64,000 nucleotides of DNA from positions 124,001 through 188,000 of the forward strand of contig JACKET010000004.1 in assembly GCA_020632875.1 (NCBI GenBank), given 5' to 3'. The stretch is from Alphaproteobacteria bacterium (GTDB lineage: Bacteria; Myxococcota_A; UBA796; GCA-2862545). Below the pieces are notes generated by a model that searched no databases, was not told where the DNA came from, and saw only the letters and a program-made list of their open reading frames with translations. Shown piece by piece: positions 60,628-64,000 of the stretch (positions are counted from its first letter, which is position 1; every line of letters starts with the position of its first letter). A program made the position numbers and the translations under genes.

Positions 60628-62853
60628 CTACTTCGGCCCCGCGCCGTGGTCGACGAGCATCACGTACGTCCAGCCCGTGCTCTCGAGGCGTGCCCAGCTC
60701 ACGCGGCCCTCACCCAGCGATGCGGTGCCGAAGGGCGCGGATGCCACGGCGTTGCGCATCTCGTCGGACAAGCGGCGTACGTCGTACGAGGTCATCGCCT
60801 TCGGCTCATCGTCGCTCGACAGCACGATGACGTACTCCTCGTTGACGAGCCACGCGCGGCGCGCCCAGGCCGGCGGGTGCAGCAGCTGGTCGTGGACCCA
60901 CTGCAGCGACACGTCGATCGACGCGACGCCGAGGAAGTCGCCGTTCTGATCGGACAGCATGCGGGAGCCCTTCGTGAGCAGCCCGAAGCCCTTGGGATCG
61001 ATGTGCGGCAGCGCCCAGCGCAGCTTGCGATCCTGCTGGTGGCGGCGGAACCACTGGCTCTTCTGGAAGTCCGGCAGGTTGCGGCGGTCTTTCAGGCCGT
61101 CACGGCCCGGGAAGCGCGCGATCCAGCCGGTCGCGGTGTGGACTTCGACCCACACGATGGGAACGCCCGCCACGATGGCGTTCCGCAGCGCCCCGTCGCG
61201 CCCGCTCTCGACCGTGCTGGCCGAATCGGCCACCGTGCTGCGGAACCGGGGGCCCAGCGTGATGAGCTGCTTGGCGATGTCGTTCTCGAGCTTCTTGTCG
61301 TAGGTCTCGGCGTGGCCGAGGTCGGGGTAGTCGAGCGAGACCGGCATCGGGTAGGCCGTGTACTGCTTGAGCCCGACGGGCGGCTCGTACGGGTTCGGCA
61401 CCCGCCCCTCGAACGAAGCGCCACCGGTGAGCGCCTGCTCGACGGCAGCCGACAGGCCGTTGAGCTGGCCGTTCCACCTGAGGAAGGCCGACTCGAGCGC
61501 GATGGCCTGCTCGGTGGTGGCGTTGAGGATGCCGGTGACGCGCTGCTCGTCCTGCTGGGCCTTGTACTGCGCGGCCCCGAGCGCCGTGACGCCGAACATG
61601 CCCGTCGCCGCGACGCCGATGACGCCGAGCGTGAAGATCAGCATGATCAGCAGCATCACCTTGCCGCGGTTCCGCGCGACCCACCGGCCGAGCTTGTCGC
61701 CGAAGCCGTCGCGCATCGCGGTGATGGGCTCGTCGCGCAGGTACCGGCGGATGTCCTCGGCCATCGCGGCGACGTTCGGGTACCGCTTGTCGGGGTCGAC
61801 CTGGCAGGCCTTCTCGACGATGGCCACGAGCTGCTTCGGCAGCGGCTGGCTGCGGTGGACCACCGAGAACGGCTGCCTGCGGCCGTTCTTCGCCCAGTCG
61901 AGGCACTGATCGAGCGTGAGGTCGGCCTTCACGGCCGGATTGAGCGTGACGAGCTCCTGCAGGATGACGCCGAGCGCGTACTGGTCGGAGCGCGCGTCGA
62001 GCACGTCGTTCTTGCCGTGGGCCTGCTCGGGCGACATGTAGCGCGGCGTGCCCATCAGCATGCCCACGCGGGTCTGGTGGACGCTCTTCGGCTGCTCGAA
62101 GCCCTCGCCCAGCGTCTCCTTGCCGTCGGGGACGGCGACCAGCTTCGCGATGCCCCAGTCCATCACGATGACCTGCCCGAAGGCGCCGACCATGATGTTC
62201 TCGGGCTTCAGGTCGCGGTGCACGACCCCGCGATCGTTCGCGTACGCGATGGCGTCGCACACGTGCAGGAAGCGCTCGAGGCGCGCGGACAGCGAGTGCT
62301 CGGCATCGGTGCCGCCCTTCTTCACCCACTGGTCGCCGGCTTCCTCGAAGTAGTCTTCGAGCGTCTTGCCGCGGACCAGCTTCATCGCGTAGCCGAGCGA
62401 CCCGTCTTCGTTCTCGACGAGGCCGTGGATGGGCACGATGCTCGGGTGGTCGAGCTGGGCCGTGACCTGCGCCTCTTTGTAGAAGCGCCGCACGACGGCC
62501 TTGCTCTTCGCCATGTTCGGGAGGAGCTTCTTCACCGCGACGACGCGGCCGAGCTCGTCTTTCGCGAGGAGCACCTCGCCCATGGCGCCCGCGCCCAGCG
62601 GGCCGAGGATCACGGGCCCGCGCTTGCCCTCCTCGGGCGCGGCCTCGACGCGATCGATGCGCCGCGTGGCCTCGAGCGCCATGACCGCCTCGCGGAGCTG
62701 GGACTGGTCGAGCAGCCCGCGCCGGTGGAGCTCGCCGACGAACTCCCGGAGGTCGGGATCGGGCATCGTCGCCCCGATCTCCTGGTAGACCTTCTCGGCG
62801 TCGTCGCGCTTGTCCGGAGGAAGCGTCTGGAGGAGCTTGGCCTTGTCGCCCAT
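60628..62853 (-). CDS. membrane Ser/Thr protein kinase with Cache-type sensor
   Basis: A 741-residue protein. Residues 1-70 are helical; the kinase spans about 80-375: LGPLGAGAMGEVLLAKDELG, VAVKKLLPNM, VVHRDLKPENIMVGAFGQVI, MDWGIAKL (DWG in place of DFG, common in bacteria), GTPRYMSPEQAHGKND. The membrane segment lies near 400 (VMLLIMLIFTLGVIGVAATG). The extracytoplasmic part resembles a dCache sensor (SRMLSDQNGDFLGVASIDVS, LQWVHDQLL). A ligand-gated kinase is likely. The ATG at 62853 fits the family start. Convergent with the SRPBCC gene (2 bp). Confidence 0.9.
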   Translation of the reverse strand: MGDKAKLLQTLPPDKRDDAEKVYQEIGATMPDPDLREFVGELHRRGLLDQSQLREAVMALEATRRIDRVEAAPEEGKRGPVILGPLGAGAMGEVLLAKDELGRVVAVKKLLPNMAKSKAVVRRFYKEAQVTAQLDHPSIVPIHGLVENEDGSLGYAMKLVRGKTLEDYFEEAGDQWVKKGGTDAEHSLSARLERFLHVCDAIAYANDRGVVHRDLKPENIMVGAFGQVIVMDWGIAKLVAVPDGKETLGEGFEQPKSVHQTRVGMLMGTPRYMSPEQAHGKNDVLDARSDQYALGVILQELVTLNPAVKADLTLDQCLDWAKNGRRQPFSVVHRSQPLPKQLVAIVEKACQVDPDKRYPNVAAMAEDIRRYLRDEPITAMRDGFGDKLGRWVARNRGKVMLLIMLIFTLGVIGVAATGMFGVTALGAAQYKAQQDEQRVTGILNATTEQAIALESAFLRWNGQLNGLSAAVEQALTGGASFEGRVPNPYEPPVGLKQYTAYPMPVSLDYPDLGHAETYDKKLENDIAKQLITLGPRFRSTVADSASTVESGRDGALRNAIVAGVPIVWVEVHTATGWIARFPGRDGLKDRRNLPDFQKSQWFRRHQQDRKLRWALPHIDPKGFGLLTKGSRMLSDQNGDFLGVASIDVSLQWVHDQLLHPPAWARRAWLVNEEYVIVLSSDDEPKAMTSYDVRRLSDEMRNAVASAPFGTASLGEGRVSWARLESTGWTYVMLVDHGAGPK

Positions 62854-62934
62854 GCGCGGACGGTAGCGGGAAGCCCGCGCCAGGTAAAGTCGGATGGACG
62901 CGCGCCGGCAAGGGCTGGCGCCGGAGGACCCGAA

Positions 62935-63396
62935 GTGGCGGTCAGCGCGGGCTTGTTGATGGTGCGGACGCTGGGTGGGATGCCCCAGTTCCTGCTCGCG
63001 CACCCGGGCGGGCCGTTCTTCGCGAAGAAGGACGCGGGGCACTGGTCCATCCCGAAGGGCCTCGTCGAGCCCGGCGAGGCCGTGCTCGACGCCGCGATCC
63101 GCGAGTTCCGCGAGGAGACGGGCTGGGAGCCGACGGGCCCGTACCAGCCGCTGGATTTCGTCGATCAGCGGCGGAAGCGCGTGCACGCCTGGGCGTTCGA
63201 GGGCGATGCCGACCCGGCGACCCTGCGCAGCAACCCCGTCGAGATCGAGTGGCCGCCGCGCTCCGGACGCCGCGTCCGGTTCCCGGAGATCGACCGGGCC
63301 GCGTGGTTCGATCCGATCGCGGCCACCGCCATGATCCTCCCGGCCCAGCAGCCCTTTCTGCTGCGCGCGATGGCCTGGCTCGCCGCCCGCGGGTGA
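62935..63396 (+). CDS. Nudix hydrolase
   Basis: A 153-residue Nudix protein of the NTP-pyrophosphohydrolase/diadenosine-type: AGHWSIPKGLVEPGEAVLDA, AIREFREETGWEP holds the Nudix box (G-x5-E-x7-REFREETG). It probably hydrolyses a nucleoside diphosphate linked to another group, with Mg ions. GTG start at 62935, GGAGG 8 nt upstream. Confidence 0.9.
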   Translation: MAVSAGLLMVRTLGGMPQFLLAHPGGPFFAKKDAGHWSIPKGLVEPGEAVLDAAIREFREETGWEPTGPYQPLDFVDQRRKRVHAWAFEGDADPATLRSNPVEIEWPPRSGRRVRFPEIDRAAWFDPIAATAMILPAQQPFLLRAMAWLAARG

Positions 63397-63449
63397 GAAT
63401 CGGGGGGTCCCGCCGCGACGCAGGCGGATACATCGCACCCGGAGGAACC

Positions 63450-63896
63450 ATGGCCTTTCCGAAGCTCGCGACGATCCGGCGCTACATGGACACCGAGGTG
63501 CACACCCTGCGCGCCGACGACCTCGTGATGGATGGCGTGCGCAAGCTGCTCGCCAAGCACGTCACCGGCGCGCCCGTGGTCGACGACGACAACCGCGTCA
63601 TCGGGATGCTCACCGAGAAAGACTGCCTGAAGCTCCTCGCCGTCGGCGACGTGAACGCCGAGCGGGCCACGGGCAAGGTGTCCGAGTACATGACCCTCAA
63701 GGTCGTCACCGTGAAGCCCGAGATGAACATCTACTTCGTCGCCGGGATGTTCCTGAACGACAACGTCCGCCGCTACCCCGTGGTGAACGACGACGGCATC
63801 CTGATCGGCGCCATCACGCGCTACGACATCGTCCGCGCCATCGAGGCGGGGCTGCCCGAGATCGAGGTCACGCCCGTCCCCGTGCCGCGGCGCTGA
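63450..63896 (+). CDS. tandem CBS-domain protein
   Basis: A 148-residue protein of two CBS motifs: HTLRADDLVMDGVRKLLAKH, VTGAPVVDDDNRVIGMLTEK, then EYMTLKVVTVKPEMNIYFVA and RRYPVVNDDGILIGAITRYD. It is predicted to bind adenine nucleotides. GGAGG precedes the ATG. A companion to the CBS protein at 3.5 kb. Confidence 0.88.
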   Translation: MAFPKLATIRRYMDTEVHTLRADDLVMDGVRKLLAKHVTGAPVVDDDNRVIGMLTEKDCLKLLAVGDVNAERATGKVSEYMTLKVVTVKPEMNIYFVAGMFLNDNVRRYPVVNDDGILIGAITRYDIVRAIEAGLPEIEVTPVPVPRR

Positions 63897-63897
63897 A

Positions 63898-64000
63898 TCA
63901 AGACAGCGAGAGCTTGAGCGCCTGCACGGACACCGGCCCCGCCGGGCCCTCCACGAGCACGGCGACGAGATCCGCACCCCCGCCGCCCTTCCCGCGCAGC
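63898..64000 (-). CDS. C-terminal end of an unknown gene, truncated by window edge
   Basis: Thirty-three codons plus TGA. The end reads GADLVAVLVEGPAGPVSVQA and finishes LKLSLS. It converges with the CBS gene (1 bp between stops). Too short to identify. Confidence 0.4.
   Translation of the reverse strand, partial: LRGKGGGGADLVAVLVEGPAGPVSVQALKLSLS

Overview
The window is about 64 kb of very GC-rich bacterial chromosome packed with genes on both strands. Several traits point to the Myxococcota, or a related delta-proteobacterial lineage. These are four Hanks-type Ser/Thr kinases with fused accessory domains, many small Cys-anchored lipoproteins (some with Asp-Thr linkers), a sigma factor/anti-sigma/caspase cluster, class III PHA synthases and a fused B12 mutase. 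This placement is an inference from gene content; no rRNA or tRNA gene was seen.

Layout. 1-3.5 kb: a partial YgiQ-type radical SAM protein, an AsmA-like membrane protein and a small lipoprotein. 3.5-12.3 kb: a carbon-storage block with a CBS protein, a FabG/PhaB-like reductase, an acyl-CoA synthetase coupled to a sodium/solute symporter, two PHA synthase catalytic subunits with PhaE, a phasin, a PhaR-type regulator and a rhodanese. 12.3-14.5 kb: three adjacent genes that together carry five frameshifts. 14.8-17.2 kb: a DUF2585 membrane protein and two c-type cytochrome genes. 17.3-21.8 kb: a TPR-kinase-ATPase giant, an SDR and YidD. 22.3-33 kb: a membrane sulfatase, a pseudokinase, a ceramidase-like protein, an NB-ARC/TPR/winged-helix regulator and a LysR regulator. 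33-45 kb: a TolC-like protein coupled to a lipoprotein with PEP-synthase domains, a PEGA-type kinase, an HD/M20/tandem-GNAT-cNMP gene run and an EAD-like membrane protein. 45-54.7 kb: a B3/B4 protein, an atypical Nramp, a sulfatase, an aspartoacylase-like enzyme and the sigma/anti-sigma/caspase cluster. 54.7-56.6 kb: a Septu (PtuA/PtuB) anti-phage system with base composition unlike its neighbours. 56.7-64 kb: IcmF, an SRPBCC protein, a Cache-domain kinase, a Nudix hydrolase and a CBS protein.

Four of the longer gaps (about 14.5, 21.8-22.3, 24.5-25.3 and 28.6-29.1 kb) hold no genes and are full of repeats. These include perfect heptanucleotide tandem arrays with a different heptamer at each locus, a 31-bp GC-rich unit recurring at three loci, and a roughly 50-bp element with two short palindromes present twice. 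Three of these four gaps lie between convergent genes.

How the genes fit together. The PHA block could take up an organic acid (symporter), activate it (acyl-CoA ligase), make 3-hydroxyacyl-CoA (SDR) and polymerise it (PhaE/PhaC) on phasin-coated granules. A shared 15-bp inverted repeat lies at two places in this block. Much of the rest is signalling: kinases, cNMP-gated acetyltransferase, ECF sigma factor and AfsR-like ATPase, interleaved with envelope lipoproteins.
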